From: Apostichopus japonicus
Lineage: Eukaryota; Echinodermata; Holothuroidea; Aspidochirotida; Stichopodidae
Assembly (NCBI RefSeq): GCF_037975245.1
Contig: NC_092575.1
Location: 4,891,501 to 4,955,500 of the forward strand
Length of the DNA: 64,000 bases
Direction of reading: 5' to 3'
Shown: positions 63,401-64,000 of the stretch, piece after piece
Numbering within the stretch: position 1 is the stretch's first letter
How the letters are laid out: the number at the start of each line of letters is the position of its first letter
Position numbers and translations under genes: made by a program
The notes under the pieces: model-generated
Database searches by the model: none
Told to the model about the DNA's origin: nothing
The model's input: the letters and a program-made list of their open reading frames with translations, nothing else

Positions 63401-63876
63401 CATTATACTCAGAGGGAAACCTATCTGAGGCTGATAATTTTTCAATTTCACAAATATAACTATATTATATCGAATTTTAAAAGAGTTTCGATGATGCAAA
63501 GTTAGTTCGTGTGATATGGATGGGATCAAGTTATGATCATGGACATTGAGAGAAAAGATTTGAAACCCTAAAAGCAACAGGTCGCAGTGATGGTTTCATT
63601 CTTTATTATTGGTGGTATGAATTTACAGAGAAGACTCGAAAGTAATTTTTGGGTGGAAAAGTTCGGATATCAGTTGAAAACATGAGCGTTTCACAAGGTT
63701 TCTTAAGGCCCCACAGTATTTGCTTGTCAAAACTAGAAATGGTATTATCGTGTGACCACTGTCCTAGCATCTAGCATGTTCTTGTTAAGATTATGTGATA
63801 CTTATTGTGTTGGCTGCTTTGCAGTGAAGAATTTGAACCTGGATGGGTGAACCCCCTCCTCCCTCTATCGTTTTGA
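60487..63876 (+). CDS. C2H2 zinc-finger protein, nine fingers
   Basis: Four exons: 60487-60489, 60738-62557, 63155-63307, 63825-63876, about 675 aa. The start ATG is the last codon of exon 1 (ATG|GTAAGC) and joins in phase to MGAFQIEVKTL. The long frame in exon 2 has no upstream ATG of its own (it extends to a GTG) and is preceded by a strong acceptor, ttttcgcag. Visible order: an unrecognised ~100-residue N-terminal region, a basic lysine-rich nuclear-localisation-like block (about residues 102-122), an acidic serine-rich linker (to ~365), then nine C2H2 fingers. Fingers 8 and 9 come from exon 3, and finger 8 spans the intron (KC|RYCDKRF). Several fingers have C-to-H spacings of 11 or 9 in place of 12. 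The last exon is short, and its use is inferred from splice phase. The role is probably nucleic-acid binding; I cannot name an orthologue. Confidence 0.85.
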
Positions 63877-64000
63877 GGATGTGTAAAGGTTTGCTTCTCT
63901 GATTGAAACACATCTCAACCATGATAGTAAAGTATTTTTACTGCTCATTCTGGGTTTGTGTTACTTACATCGGGAACTCCTTACCTTCTGGACAAATTAC
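63877..64000. other. 3' flank of the zinc-finger gene
   Basis: Nothing recognisable; presumably 3' UTR or, if the short last exon is wrong, intron. Confidence 0.4.

Overview
The window is animal nuclear DNA: compact exons with GT-AG introns, AT-rich introns full of simple repeats and transposon fragments, and no operons. Protein similarity to vertebrate orthologues plus the style of the interspersed repeats suggests an invertebrate deuterostome, most likely an echinoderm such as a sea cucumber. That placement is an inference; no species marker is visible. I rebuilt five protein-coding genes exon by exon from splice sites, reading phase and conserved protein sequence. All exon phases close without a frameshift.

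Layout. 1-2827: AT-rich intergenic DNA with a tandem duplication and a dense palindrome cluster. 2828-10683 (+): GDPD1-like glycerophosphodiester phosphodiesterase, 9 exons, 322 aa. 10684-12343: minisatellite and a tRNA-like (SINE) piece. 12344-23387 (-): PIGS, GPI transamidase subunit, 14 exons, 553 aa, convergent with GDPD1. 24917-50992 (-): DEPDC5, the GATOR1 subunit, 27 exons, 1378 aa, with introns rich in tandem repeats. 51167-54280: a 3.1-kb DNA transposon with long minisatellite-like terminal inverted repeats and a 6-bp target duplication, inserted 174 bp upstream of the DEPDC5 start codon. 55906-57655 (-): POLR2J (RPB11), 4 exons, 117 aa. 60487-63876 (+): a nine-finger C2H2 zinc-finger gene, divergent from POLR2J.

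The genes do not form one pathway. GDPD1 (lysophospholipid hydrolysis) and PIGS (GPI anchor attachment) both act at ER membranes; DEPDC5 restrains mTORC1 at the lysosome; POLR2J is core RNA polymerase II; the zinc-finger protein is probably a DNA-binding regulator.

The most unusual signal is that tandem duplications repeatedly span intron-exon boundaries. DEPDC5 intron 3 carries about 18 extra copies of a ~62-bp unit that reproduces the exon-4 splice acceptor plus the first ~25 exon bases. Smaller versions occur at DEPDC5 exons 21 and 26 and at PIGS exon 9 in transcript order (its donor side). Together they create a field of decoy, possibly usable, splice sites. No new multi-gene system was found.
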